A DNA stretch of 64,000 bases, taken from assembly GCA_021292165.1 (NCBI GenBank), contig CM037880.1, forward strand, positions 214,224,942-214,288,941. The letters run 5' to 3'. This stretch comes from Shinisaurus crocodilurus. Its lineage: Eukaryota > Chordata > Lepidosauria > Squamata > Shinisauridae. Shown one piece after another: positions 42,118 to 52,192 of the stretch; the first letter of the stretch is position 1; every line of letters begins with the position of its first letter. The translations under genes and the position numbers were made by a program. A model generated the notes under the pieces. The model made no database searches and had not been told where the DNA came from. It worked only from the letters and a program-made list of their open reading frames with translations.

Positions 42118-42895
42118 TCATAGATTCATAGATTTATAGAGTTGGAAGGAGCCTACAAGGCTATCGAGTCCAACCCCCTGCTCGACAGGGATGTTGAAGA
42201 GTCCTTGGTCTCGAGTCACGAATCGAGTCACGAGTCTTTGGACCCGAGTCTCGAGTCCGAGTCCAAGTCCTTGGTCCAAAATGGTGACTCCCGAGTCCCG
42301 AGTCACTCCCAAAGCTGACTCCACGAGTCCCTATTAAAATCAATGGGGTTTTTTCCCAACAAAATAAGGCTACTTCAGATGTGTGGCTTAAATAAATTCT
42401 AGGCACAAGTGTGCCTTTTTATCTCAAAACCCTGCCACTGATTTTGACAAGAACAGACCAGGCAGACAAACCCAAAATAATCAGGCAGGGAACCCCAAAA
42501 CAGGCAGGCAGAGGCCTTTGTCTTGGACAATTCAAACTGTGGAACTGGTTAAGAAGAGACCAGGCAGGCAGAGGAGGCAGGGAACCCCAAACAGGCAGGC
42601 AGAGGCAGCCAAACCCAAAATGCCTGAAAGGTCACAGTAGTAAAATGATTTAAAAAAATAAACTTGGATTGTTACTGCAACTAGGTCCAGACAGCACCTG
42701 CAGGTGGCATCAAGCAGGGATGTTGACGAGTCCTTGGTCTCGAGTCCCGAGTCGAGTCTCGAGTCCCATTAAAAATATTGAGACTTGAGTCCGAGTCGAG
42801 TCAGAGGGGGGACTCAGTCCGACTCACGAGTCGAGTCCTCGAGTCCTCGAGTCCCCATCCCTGCTGCTCAATGCAGGAAACTAGAGGAGGCATGA
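42118..42895 (-). mobile_element. 5S-SINE/CR1 tail split by a family K element
   Basis: 42118-42185 and 42864-42895 together read as one minus-strand tail, catagattcatagattt to aatgcaggaaactagagg. The 5S head is missing. The family K element sits between, with a target duplication in the SINE sequence. Confidence 0.85.
42186..42863 (-). mobile_element. family K hAT MITE nested in a SINE tail
   Basis: Ends cagggatg and catccctg. Flanks ctgctcga (42178-42185) and ctgctcaa (42864-42871) agree at 7 of 8. It is the same deleted form as 34243-34924, in the opposite orientation. Confidence 0.95.
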
Positions 42896-42905
42896 GAAGC
42901 ACGAG

Positions 42906-43195
42906 GAAAGCCAGAGTAGTGGCTAAGAGAGTGAGCTGAGAATCCGGAAGTGTTTGGTTCGAATCTCACCTCCGCTGTGAGCTCACTAGGCAAACCGCTC
43001 TCTCTCAGCCTCAGCCCCCCGTCTGCAATATGGGGACAAAAAATGCTAACTTCCCTTACAGCAGTGTTCTCCAACCTTGGGTCCCCAGATGTTTTTGGCG
43101 TAGCTGGCTGGGGCATGCTGGGAGTTGTAGGCCCAAAACATCTGGGGACCCAAGGTTGGAGAACACTGCCTTTCAGGGTTCTTCTGAAGATCACC
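42906..43195 (+). mobile_element. tRNA-SINE (T1-like) split by a foldback element
   Basis: The head ccagagtagtggctaagag and ggttcgaatctcacc give the tRNA-like boxes, with B-box ggttcgaatct. The body is split at 43062-43168. Confidence 0.78.
43062..43168. mobile_element. family A foldback MITE nested in a SINE
   Basis: Part of the left arm is deleted. Flanks ccttacag (43054-43061) and cctttcag (43169-43176) agree at 7 of 8. Confidence 0.92.
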
Positions 43196-44049
43196 ACTAT
43201 TTCAAGCACTTCATACCTGAAAACACTGTAGAAAGGTTCGGTATTATTATAAGGCAAATGCATTCTTAACCGAAATCTGTCGTCACCATTTAAAGTTGAC
43301 CCCCATGTGCTGAATCAACCAAAACCTGAGTTGATCAGTCACCCTATTACAGCTTGCAGCGCTAATAATTTTTCCAACCCATACCCTTAAACTCCAGCAA
43401 TTCACCAACTAAGCCATCCTGGAAAGTATTTTGCATTGCATTTTTTTTTTTTTTCTATTTTGTACACTGAAGTGGTCACATGCGCTAATGGGTAGGAAGA
43501 AAAATATCAGCTCTCAAAAACCATTGCTAGCCACACTTTGCATGCATTTCATTCCCTGAGAAACAGGGAGGCGGAGGGAGTGATTCAAACCCAGGTCTTC
43601 CCAGTCTAAGTCTGAGACCCTAACTATTACACCCCGCTGCCTCTCCTGTTAACTGTCTCTCTGCAGCATTAGAACACTGCCTTGGCATGGCTGCACACTC
43701 ATTTTGGTAAGCAGGAGAAATATATTTTAAACCCCGTCAGTAATTTCTTTGAAAAACTATTATTGCCTGCGACCGTGTTCCAACGGCAGTTTGCTTCTGC
43801 CCCTCAAGGGCTCCTTGGTTCCCATCTGGTTTTGGGAGCCACGGGCAGATCACACGTTATCTCTGCTGCCAGGCCTGGCATCCGTCAAAAAGGAAGCACC
43901 ATAGCCTGGGAAACCTGCCTTTTTGTTGGCAGGGTCTCAAGAGCAGCTTGAAAGGCTGCAGCTGTTCATCCCTGGTTGCACAAGTACTTTCTCAAGAACA
44001 GCAAAGAGAGGATGACTGCAGGGCGGCAGGCGAGCGTAGCACATGCCTT
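43196..44049. other. anonymous sequence with one SINE head
   Basis: 43570-43650 holds a tRNA-SINE head on the minus strand (gaggcggagggagtgattc at its border, B-box-like gggtttgaatcac). A T-run lies at 43441-43454. No gene is recognised. Confidence 0.5.
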
Positions 44050-44511
44050 ATCCCAGAGGCAGTGTCAGGGGGCGGCCCACTAGGGCTGGAGCCCCGAATC
44101 TTTCATTTGGAGCCCCGAAGCTCTGTGAGGCCCTCTGGCCCATCACCCTGTGATGTCCATGGGCACTTGCTGAAATAAAGGCACAGGGGCCCTGAGGATC
44201 TCTGTTGCATCTGATCCCCCTGGATGAGCTGGCTTTTTGCCCACGTGTGCTTCACCTCCTGCTGCCCCCCCCGAATCTTTCTGCCTGAGGTTTTCTTCTG
44301 AAATCAAATGCCCTCCTTTCCCCTGTCTGTACATCCCTTTTTACAAATAGGGGTGTCCTTAGGAGACAGGGTCATTTACAGACACACTTACACACTGAGA
44401 GAGAGAGACTTTACAGCAGATGTAAATTAGCATATGCAAATGTGTGTATTTTTTTTGTCCTGTAGGCCTGAGCCCCAGACTTTTTTTGGTACTTAGCACC
44501 AGGCTGCCTTG
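44050..44511 (-). mobile_element. family E hAT-like element, second copy
   Basis: The complement starts caaggcagcctggtgctaag and follows 4683-5104 throughout, with gagagaga and other small insertions. Flanks do not match clearly. Confidence 0.82.
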
Positions 44512-44580
44512 TCCCATGAGCAGCATGGCCGAGCAGTACCGGGGAAGGGGAGGGAGTCAGAAGAGGAAAATTCAAACACT

Positions 44581-44690
44581 GTAACTCTATGCACACAGAC
44601 TTACTTGGGAAAAAGCCCAACTGAAGTCAGTGGACTTGCTTCTGAGTAAATGTGCTTGCATTGTGTTGTAACTGGGCAATAAAGGTACCA
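44581..44690. repeat. interspersed repeat piece
   Basis: acagacttacttgggaaaaa and cttctgagtaaatgtgc are imperfect inverted partners around a centre near 44620. 45531-45607 is a similar piece. Confidence 0.55.
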
Positions 44691-44780
44691 GACCTCATGT
44701 AAAGTTGTCAAGACGCCCCGCTAAGGCTCTGACTGCATATTACATGAATTTCCCTGATTTTTATGTTGTTATCGTTATTA

Positions 44781-45030
44781 GAGCCAGCATGGTGTAGTGG
44801 TTAGAGTGTTGGACTGGGACTTAGGAGATCCAGGTTCAAGGCCCCACTCAGCCATGAAGCTCACTGGGTGACTTCGGGATAGTCACTGTCTCTCAGCCTA
44901 ACCTACCTCACAGGCTTGTTGTGAGGATAAAATGGAGAGGAGGAGGAGGATTATGTAAGCTGACTTGGGTTCTGTGCAAGGCGGGGTATAATCATAAATT
45001 TAAAAAATAATAATAATAAAATAAAATTAT
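44781..45030 (+). mobile_element. T1 tRNA-SINE, complete
   Basis: Head gagccagcatggtgtagtgg, B-box-like ggttcaaggcc, body and A-rich tail are all present. Confidence 0.92.
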
Positions 45031-45139
45031 CTCAAAGCAGCCCAGGTAAGCTGCACCTGAGTGGGGAAAAGAGCAGGCCAACAATGACAGGTTAATTCGT
45101 TCTCCTCTGGTCCTTTTTCAGCTTATTCTGCTTTTTTAA

Positions 45140-45256
45140 GGTCGTAATCCTATGCAAGTTTAGACAGAAAAAAGACCTACAACTCCCAGCATGCCCCAGC
45201 CAGCCATGCTGAGTTGTAGGCCTTTTTTCTGTCTAAATTTGCATAGGATTGTGCCT
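45140..45256. mobile_element. pB foldback with TTAA on both sides
   Basis: Ends ggtcgtaatcctatgc and its partner gcataggattgtgcc. TTAA at 45136-45139 and 45257-45260. The loop and part of one arm are deleted. Confidence 0.87.
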
Positions 45257-45934
45257 TTAAAAAGTTAAATCATCCATAACCTCTGCAAAAAAAAAATTCC
45301 AATCACTGAAATAAATTGCACGGTTCATTTCAATACCTAATAAAAAAATAAACAGCATCCACTTATCTATCCATGAAGCTGGTGTAGAAAATCCATTTCT
45401 CCTCTGAGGAACATCTCGTTGTTGATTCATCCATCTCTGCAGTAACCAAGGTTTTGATTAGCTGTCTCCTTGGTTTGTGGTGCTTTCAGGGTTTTCCAGT
45501 GCCTGGCCAATAGCGCCATCCTGTACAGGCTTACTCAGAAGTAATTCCCATTGAGTCCGATGGGACCTACACCCATGTAAACATGTGTAGGACTGCAGCC
45601 TTCAGAATAAGAGGGCCTACAGTCAGATTTGAAGTATATTATAAACTTTAAGTAGTGTGATTAAGTCACGGAATCTGGACTGACATCCCAAGATGCTTTT
45701 TCACCAACAGAAGGAAAGACATGAGGTATCCCCTACTGGTCTTTTTCCCCATAGTAGAAAAGCAGCTTGTGGGCTTTGGTTCTGAGCTGAAAATGGATTA
45801 GAGGGTGAAAGAGCTGAGCAGATTCTCCCTATGTCTCTTTCTTCCACTCAAATTTGTAGACTGAAAGGCATCTTTAGATTAATGCCCCCGCCAAATAAAA
45901 CATGGGGGGCAAAGCATCACAACACTCTGGCTGG
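45257..45934. other. anonymous sequence
   Basis: It includes the repeat piece 45531-45607 (tactcagaagtaattcccat). No gene is recognised. Confidence 0.5.
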
Positions 45935-46137
45935 GTTTAGGCAACATGATAACCCACACTCAAGGGTTAAGTATGGGCTGAGTGTGGGTCATCATTGAAC
46001 CGTTGGTTGTTGAAATGTGGGTTATCGTGTTGTCTGAACCCAGCCTTGCCAACAGGCCATGGTTTGTTAACTATGAACAACCTATGAAGAGAACCTATGG
46101 TTCATTGCTGGTTGTGAACTGTGGGTTGTTCGTGGTT
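45935..46137. mobile_element. family C foldback, partial long form
   Basis: The left palindrome (ctgggtttaggcaac to gttgtctgaacccag) and the central part (gttaactatgaacaacc) are present. The right palindrome is missing. Confidence 0.78.
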
Positions 46138-46345
46138 AACTTGCGCACTTCCGCATTAGTGCAAATGTGCACTGGCAAACAGGAACAAAATTCTCGTACA
46201 TCCCTAAAAAAATCCGATTCCATCAATGAGCGGACGACAGAACGAAAGTCACCTGACAATCCATGAAACACAGACAGAACAGATTTAACAAAATCCATAG
46301 ATCCCCGATGGTGCCAATATTGATTCCACACACACCCCTACCTGT
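46138..46345. repeat. family G-like fragment
   Basis: agtgcaaatgtgcactgg, gagcggacgacagaacgaaa and caatccatgaaacacag resemble family G interiors. The boundaries are uncertain. Confidence 0.45.
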
Positions 46346-46744
46346 GGCTCTTCTTTTTAAAGTAAAGACAAGACATGATAAATTGCATTTAAAACATTGT
46401 CTACTTTGCCTCTTAGGCTACATCTCTATTTGTTGACAAGGTAAAGTCACCACAAGGTGACCGTTTTGCTTGTTTTTAACGTTCTCCCTACGTAACGAAA
46501 TCCAAGAAACAACCCAAGGCAAATAGGCTATGGTATTCTGAGGTAGCCCCAGACTGAATTGGTTCCATGCCCCCTTGCCACTGTTCCTCCCACACACACA
46601 CACACACACGGTCATGAGAGGGCAACCAGAGATTTTGGATTGCCCATGTCTGAGCACATGCTCAGCTGCCTTTCAGCAAAGTTGTAGGTTTGCGTGATTC
46701 TGAGAAGTTCAGTAGGCCAAAGAATCTGAGCTGTCCTCACCTCA
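46346..46744. other. anonymous sequence
   Basis: A (CA)n tract lies at 46591-46608. No gene or repeat is recognised. Confidence 0.5.
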
Positions 46745-47565
46745 GGCTGACATGGAGGGGTTGTTTCGACCCTGTGGGACCCCACTGTTTATATCCCTCC
46801 ATTGGGAGAATTTGTCATTTATTCCTACCCTCTGCTTCCTGTTCTTTAACCAGTTACTGATCTATAAGAGGACCTCCCCTCTTATTCCATGACTGCTAAG
46901 TTTGCTCAGGAGTCTTTGGTGAGGGACTTTGTCAAAAGCCTTTTGAAAGTCCAACTAAATAATGTCTACCACATCACACGCCTGTTCACATGTTTATTGA
47001 CACTCTCAAAGAACTCTAAAAGGTTAGAGAGACAGGACTTACCTTTGTGGAAGCCATGTTGATTCTCTCTCAGCAGGGCTTGTCCTTCTATACGCTGACT
47101 GATTTTATCTTTAATAATGCTTTCAACCAATTTACCTGGAACAGACATTAAGCTAACAGGCCTGTGATTTCCTGGATCCCCCCTGGATCCTTTTTTTAAA
47201 AATTGGTGTTATATTGGCCATTCTCCAGTCCTCTGGTACAGAGGTTGATATTAGGGACATATTACATATTTTTGTTAGAAGTTCAGTAATTTCATATTTG
47301 AGTTCTTTAAGAACTCTAGGATGGATACCATCTGGGTCCAGTGATTTATTGACTTTCAATTTGTCAATAAAGTTGAGAATCTCATCTTTTGTCACCACTA
47401 TTTGCCTCAATTCCTCAGACTCCCCTCCTGAAAACATCAGTTCAGGCACAGACATCTGTCCTGTATCTTCTGCAGTGAAGACAGATGAAAAGAATTCATC
47501 CAGTTTAACCAGGTCCCGATGCCCTGCCCTTTGCCTCTTGCTTCCAGTCTTAGATATATGGTGAG
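46745..47565 (-). pseudogene. CR1 ORF2, N-terminal reverse transcriptase part, frameshifted
   Basis: The minus strand gives two open pieces. 47153-47455 contains EILNFIDKLKVNKSLDPDGI, then PRVLKELKYEI and VPEDWRMANITPIFKK. 46966-47148 contains MSVPGKLVESIIKDKI and QHGFHKGKSCLSNLLEFFES. These are the ordered first motifs of CR1 reverse transcriptase, ahead of the part seen at 16873-17760. A frameshift near 47150-47200 at a T-run separates them. The catalytic FADD block is not reached and the endonuclease is missing. Confidence 0.9.
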
Positions 47566-47590
47566 AGAGAGAGAGACTCTGTACATAATA

Positions 47591-47753
47591 GCCTGTGGCT
47601 CACGCTGGCTCAGCTTGTCTGAGCGTGGAAAGCTAAGCAGGGTCAGGCCTGGTTATTACTTGGATGGAAGACCCCTCCTCTAGTTTCCTGCATTGAGCAG
47701 GGGGTTGGACTTGATGGCCTTGTAGGCCCCTTCCAACTCCATGATCTATGAAA
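47591..47753 (+). mobile_element. 5S-SINE, complete
   Basis: It begins gcctgtggctcacgctgg and keeps ggaaagctaagcagggtcag and ttacttggatgg. The CR1-like tail is intact through ccatgatctatgaa. It is the cleanest copy in the window. Confidence 0.94.
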
Positions 47754-47997
47754 GTATACACAAAGGTATTCTTTTCTTTATTATTATCTCACAATGTCGA
47801 GCAAGCCACGGACCAAAGGTTCTCCACTCCTTTGAAAACTAGATTTAAGCTCCCATGGACTTCTTGCCTGCTGTTCTATATTGTGTCTAGCTCCCCCCTC
47901 CTGGCTGCCTGGAGGCACACCCACACAAGACCTGCAACCTTGTTCTAATCCACCATTTGGAAACGGTAAAACCTCATAGGTCAGCTATAACTTATAG

Positions 47998-48348
47998 GGC
48001 ATCTCTACTTGAGGCATTTATTGTGTGCTTGTGATTCGTCACTCACAGTAGTTTGCGGGTGCTTTACATGATGTCATCATCCTCCAGGGCCTCTCTGGTG
48101 CTTTTCAAGCATTTCCGTGGCTTTTTTTTAGTTCAAGGAAAGTGTAGTATTATCAGGTATTTTTGCAATTCCACCATACCACAGCGCCACCTTGTGGTTG
48201 TGTAATGGAACATGTAGAAAGGCAGAGAAAGAACCCATCCACCCTGGGGAGGGGAACATGGGCAAAGGAGCCAATCTTAATCCCACAAAGAATCCGGAAG
48301 CAGAAGCTGAGAAAAGTGGCAAGTTAAAAGCCTCTTGTAGAGAAGCCC
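47998..48348 (-). mobile_element. family H inverted-repeat element
   Basis: Ends gggcatctctacttgaggc and gcctcttgtagagaagccc, good inverted complements. The interior order is inverted relative to 39598-39981, judged by the CTCF-like word and the caattccaccataccac block. Confidence 0.78.
48184..48197 (-). promoter_or_regulatory. CTCF core-like motif inside family H
   Basis: On the minus strand ccacaaggtggcgc differs from the core consensus at one position. Confidence 0.45.
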
Positions 48349-49089
48349 ATAATGTACTCATTGCACATACCTGGAAAAGGGGTTAGGAGTTATCAGGCAC
48401 CATTTGGGGGACAAATAAAACCTCTGAGCTATTATTCATGTCCAGCAGTAAAAAAATAAAAAATAAAAAAAAGAGCCAAGCATCCTACAGTTCTATTTAC
48501 AGGACTGTTGACCTGGGAACTGACTCTCTTTCTGACACTCTTGCAATGTCTCGATCAGCTTCCAGTATAGCCCATCCTAACCACATCCTTGTTTGCTCTG
48601 GTGGACCTGTGAAGACAGCTGTATGTCTCCAGCTGAAGGTGTGGGGTTCTGAGAGTCTTTGCGCAAAGTTATTTTGGATCGTGTTCAGCAGCAGCTGCTT
48701 CAAATAGGAAATGGCTTCATAAAAAAGGCAGGATAGATCCCTAGTTCCATAAACATGGGAGATCATCGCAGTCATGAACCTGCCAGGTGTCTATAATAAG
48801 GATGCTGCAATTCCAAACTTTGCTTTCCGCATGATTTTTGGCACCATTAGTTTAGAGTGCTAGAGTTGTGCGCCAACTACAACATGTGGTTCAGACACCA
48901 TTTCAGTGATCCAGCAAGCAGCCTGATACAGCCTGGAGGCTGCCCACTTCAACTCAGGTCCAAATTTCAATTTGGAAATCTTCATGCCTACCGTTGTATA
49001 TCATTGTAAGTCAACAAATGGTTATATTTCCCCCCCCCCCGGGGGGGTTTTCAAACCTGGTTGACATCAGCAGGCATAGTAGCCACCAT
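48349..49089. other. anonymous sequence
   Basis: An A-rich patch lies at 48450-48473 and a C-run next to a G-run at 49031-49047. No gene is recognised. Confidence 0.5.
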
Positions 49090-49995
49090 GCCTGTTCCTA
49101 GAGATGTCTGGCCTGGCCATGGTCACGCGTGCCTTAGTTACTTCCTGTTTGGACTACTGCAATGTGCTGTACGTGGGGCTGCCTTTGAAAACTGTGCAGA
49201 AACATCAGCTGGTCCAGAATGCTGCAGCCAGACAGTTGACTGGGGCCGGTTACAGGGAGCGTGCGACTCCCATGTGACAATAGCTTCACTGGCTACCGAC
49301 CAGTCTGTTTCCGGGCAGAATTCAAAGTGTTGGTTATGACCTATAAAAATCCTTTACAGGACCATCTTCTATCTGGTAACCTGTGTCCTCACTGTGGGAA
49401 GCTGTGTGGATCTAGAATTGGCCTCCACAGTCACTTACGGACCCATCGCTAGAGTCTACACAATCTTCTTTAGAATTTCCTCCTTTTATCCCGGAAGACA
49501 ATCTTACTCGGTCACGAGTGATCGCCTGATGATGATAAAGCTCTATACGGCTTGGGGTCAGGCTACCTGAAAGACCACCTTCTCCCATGTGAGCTTGCCT
49601 GGTTCTTAAGGTCTTCTGGAGAGGCCCTTCTTTCAAGACTGCCACCTTCAGAGGCATGTTTAGTGGCCACCCGAGAGAGGGCCTTTTCGGTGGCTGCTCC
49701 CAGGCTGTGGAACTCCCTCCCAAGGGAGGCTCGGTTTTTGCTCCCTCTCTGCTGCCCTTCCGCCGGAAGGTAAAGACCTTTTTAATCAAGAAGGCTTTTG
49801 GCATGTAAGAGGGTCTGTTGGGCTGGATTCATGGATAATAATCTTTTTAAATGTAATTATTATGTCTTTATTGTATTTTAATGTATTGTTTTATTGTTTT
49901 AATTTTAATTGTTTCTGCAAGCTGCCGTGAGTGCCATTTTTTGTTAGAAAGGCGACGTACAAATCAAATTAAATACATAAATAAATAGTAGCACC
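49090..49995 (+). mobile_element. L2-type LINE 3' half, split by another LINE
   Basis: 49090-49341 carries decayed coding words around ttggactactgcaatgtgct. After the insertion, 49537-49790 encodes ATRERAFSVAAPRLWNSLPR, the C-terminal motif of L2. The 3' end closes with gcgacgtacaaatcaaatta and aataaata. Confidence 0.86.
49342..49536 (+). mobile_element. LINE 3' end with C2H2 finger, nested in L2
   Basis: It encodes NPLQDHLLSGNLCPHCGKLC and GSRIGLHSHLRTHR (C2H2 with both His), then a 3' UTR matching 25090-25250 and a short gatgatgat end. The L2 reading jumps from gacctataaa to aaagctctatacgg, so the insert is flanked by a short ataaa-type repeat. Confidence 0.88.
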
Positions 49996-50570
49996 TTATG
50001 AGGGAATTATACCTGCCAAATTTCAGATAAATAGGTGCTGGGATTTCATGCTATGAATCTTTAAAGTTTATTTTATTTTATTTTAAAGGGCATTGCCAAT
50101 AACTTAATTATTTCTTGGCAAAATTGGATGAAATTTGCAGGGGTAGTCGGCTGCCAAAGATCAAGCCTGCCAAGTCTCAGATGGATAAATTCAGAGAGCT
50201 TTGTGCAAGAGCAGCCTTTACAGTTTGGGGCTTCCCCCCTCCCCCCCAAAAAGGATGTGCTTATCCCCCTCAGGTTTTTGTCGGCAATTGTTATGGAAAT
50301 GACATACAGCTCAGAGATGGACCTGCAAAATTTCAGGTGCCGTGTTTTTTGTGGAAGGGGAATGTTCAATTTTTGGGGAGGTGTTTTACTTTCTTTTAAT
50401 TAATTAATTAATTAATTATATTTATACCCCGCCTTTTTTCTTTTAATCCCCTCCATGGGTGGTGGTTGTATTTTTGGCTATTTGTATGAAAATCTGTGTT
50501 CCTAGGCAGGAAACCTGCAAGATTTCAGAGGAATAGGTGCAGGGGCTAGGGAGCGATGATGAATGCAAAA
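49996..50570. repeat. diverged tandem repeat of about 155 bp
   Basis: A word like cctgcaaaatttcag recurs at 50012, 50167, 50322 and 50513, followed in most by ggataaat or aataggtgc. Spacings are about 155, 155 and 191 bp. The last includes about 40 bp of inserted tail-like sequence (50398-50440). Confidence 0.55.
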
Positions 50571-50843
50571 CAGTTTAAGATGTTTTGTTTGTTTCCTGCT
50601 CAGTTGGCGCCAAAGTCACAGGAAGTGCAGTGGGACAGAGGTGGGTGGCAGATGTGGCGCATACAGTGGCAGAGGCAGAAGGACTTGAACATCCAGCATT
50701 TCCAAGCTAGCACCCAACGGTAGACCCTCCATAAGAACATGAGAAGAGCTGTGCGTGTGCTGGGCCTGGGTTGAACTGCCCCAGATGAATTTGCAAATAG
50801 ACCCCACTGAGATGCATTGTGTTTGGTGGCGTGATATGAAAGT

Positions 50844-51590
50844 CACATAAGAAAATAAGAAGAGCCCTGCTGGATCAGACCAAGGGTCCATCTAGTCCAG
50901 CATTTTGTTCACACAGTGGCCAACCAGCTGCCCACAGGAACCCACAAGGAAGACATGAGTGCAACAGCACCATCCCGCCCATGTTCCCCAGCAACTGGTG
51001 TACATAGGCCTACTGCCTCTGATACTGGAGGCAGCATAGCGCCATCAGGACTAGTAGCCATTGATAGCCTTCCCTTCCATGAATTTCTCCAGTCCCCTTT
51101 TAAAGCCATCCATCACGACATCTTGTGGTAGTGAATTCTATACTTTATGCGCTGTGTGAAGAAGTACGGTACTTCCTTTTATCTGTCACGAATCTCCCAC
51201 CAATCAACTTCAGCAGATGACCTCATGTTCTAATATTACGAGAGAGGGAGAGAAAAAAATACTGTGCATCATTTTGTACACCTCTATAACATGTCTCCCC
51301 TCACTCTCCACTTCTCTAAGCTAAACAGCCCCAGATGACATACTAATCTTTCCTTGCAGGGGAGTTGCGCTCCAGCCCTTTGATCATTTCAGTTGCTCTT
51401 TTCTGCACTTTCCCACCCCACTCTATAATATCTTTTTTAAGTGCAGTGACCAGAACTGTACACAGTATTCTAAGTGTGGTCACACTATAGATTCGTATAA
51501 GGGCACTAGGATCGTGGCAGTCTTATTTCCGATTCCTTTCCTAATTATGCCTAACATGGAGTCTGCCTTTTTCACAGTGTGGCTGCCCTG
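50844..51590 (-). mobile_element. CR1-like element, 3' UTR and C-terminal coding region
   Basis: The minus-strand 3' end has cttattttcttatgtgac, then the ggtctgatccagcagggctc region. Upstream are decayed CR1 C-terminal codons equivalent to 27543-28106. It stops at a family I element at 51592. Confidence 0.82.
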
Positions 51591-51591
51591 T

Positions 51592-52027
51592 GAGGTCCCA
51601 AAGAGTCCCACAAGCCTCTTTTAACGCTCCTGCTCCTGGGAGAAAGAACTAGCAAAGAGCATTGAACACTACATCAGTCCTGCAATATATTACTTCAACC
51701 CCCCCTCCCAGCACAGGGATTGGAGAGCCCTGGTAAAACCATTAACTGTGATTAGAAGCTAGAGCTGCCAATCACAAAACTGCACCACCACCCCTCCTCT
51801 CCTTCTCCCCACCCTGGTGTTTTCCTTATATGGAGAGCTTGGAGAGAAATGTCTCAATCTTTCAAGACAGACACTGTCTGTGTCCCTCCAAACCCCAATT
51901 CTTCAGGAGTGTTTAGATTCAGATTCGTTCTGCTTCTGAGGACTGGAGTCCATTTCTCAAATCTGTCTGAGTCCGCTCGATTCACTTCAGGATTTGGGAT
52001 TCGCCTGAATCCAAAGCACACCCCTAC
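51592..52027 (-). mobile_element. family I nonautonomous element, partial
   Basis: On the minus strand it starts gtaggggtgtgctttgg and matches the first half of 56593-57541, including the tggagagaaatgtctcaatc complement. The second half is missing. Confidence 0.75.
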
Positions 52028-52192
52028 GCCAGTCTTACAAGGAAAGCCCATCTTTAATTTTGTGTTCCCTACTATAACATCCCAGAATGAAAACAGCCTC
52101 AAGAACAAAACATGTCTCCGTAAACTTGTAGCCTCACTGACTGAAGCCTGCCCACCAATGCAAACCAGTTCTGATTTGTTAATCAGCTAAAG

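Noticed and set aside
47591..47670. Genuine 5S rRNA gene
   Set aside because: Similarity covers only part of 5S, the sequence continues into a CR1-like tail, and there is no T-run terminator.
49031..49047. C-run/G-run hairpin as a terminator
   Set aside because: A homopolymer pair in a vertebrate intergenic region with no gene next to it.
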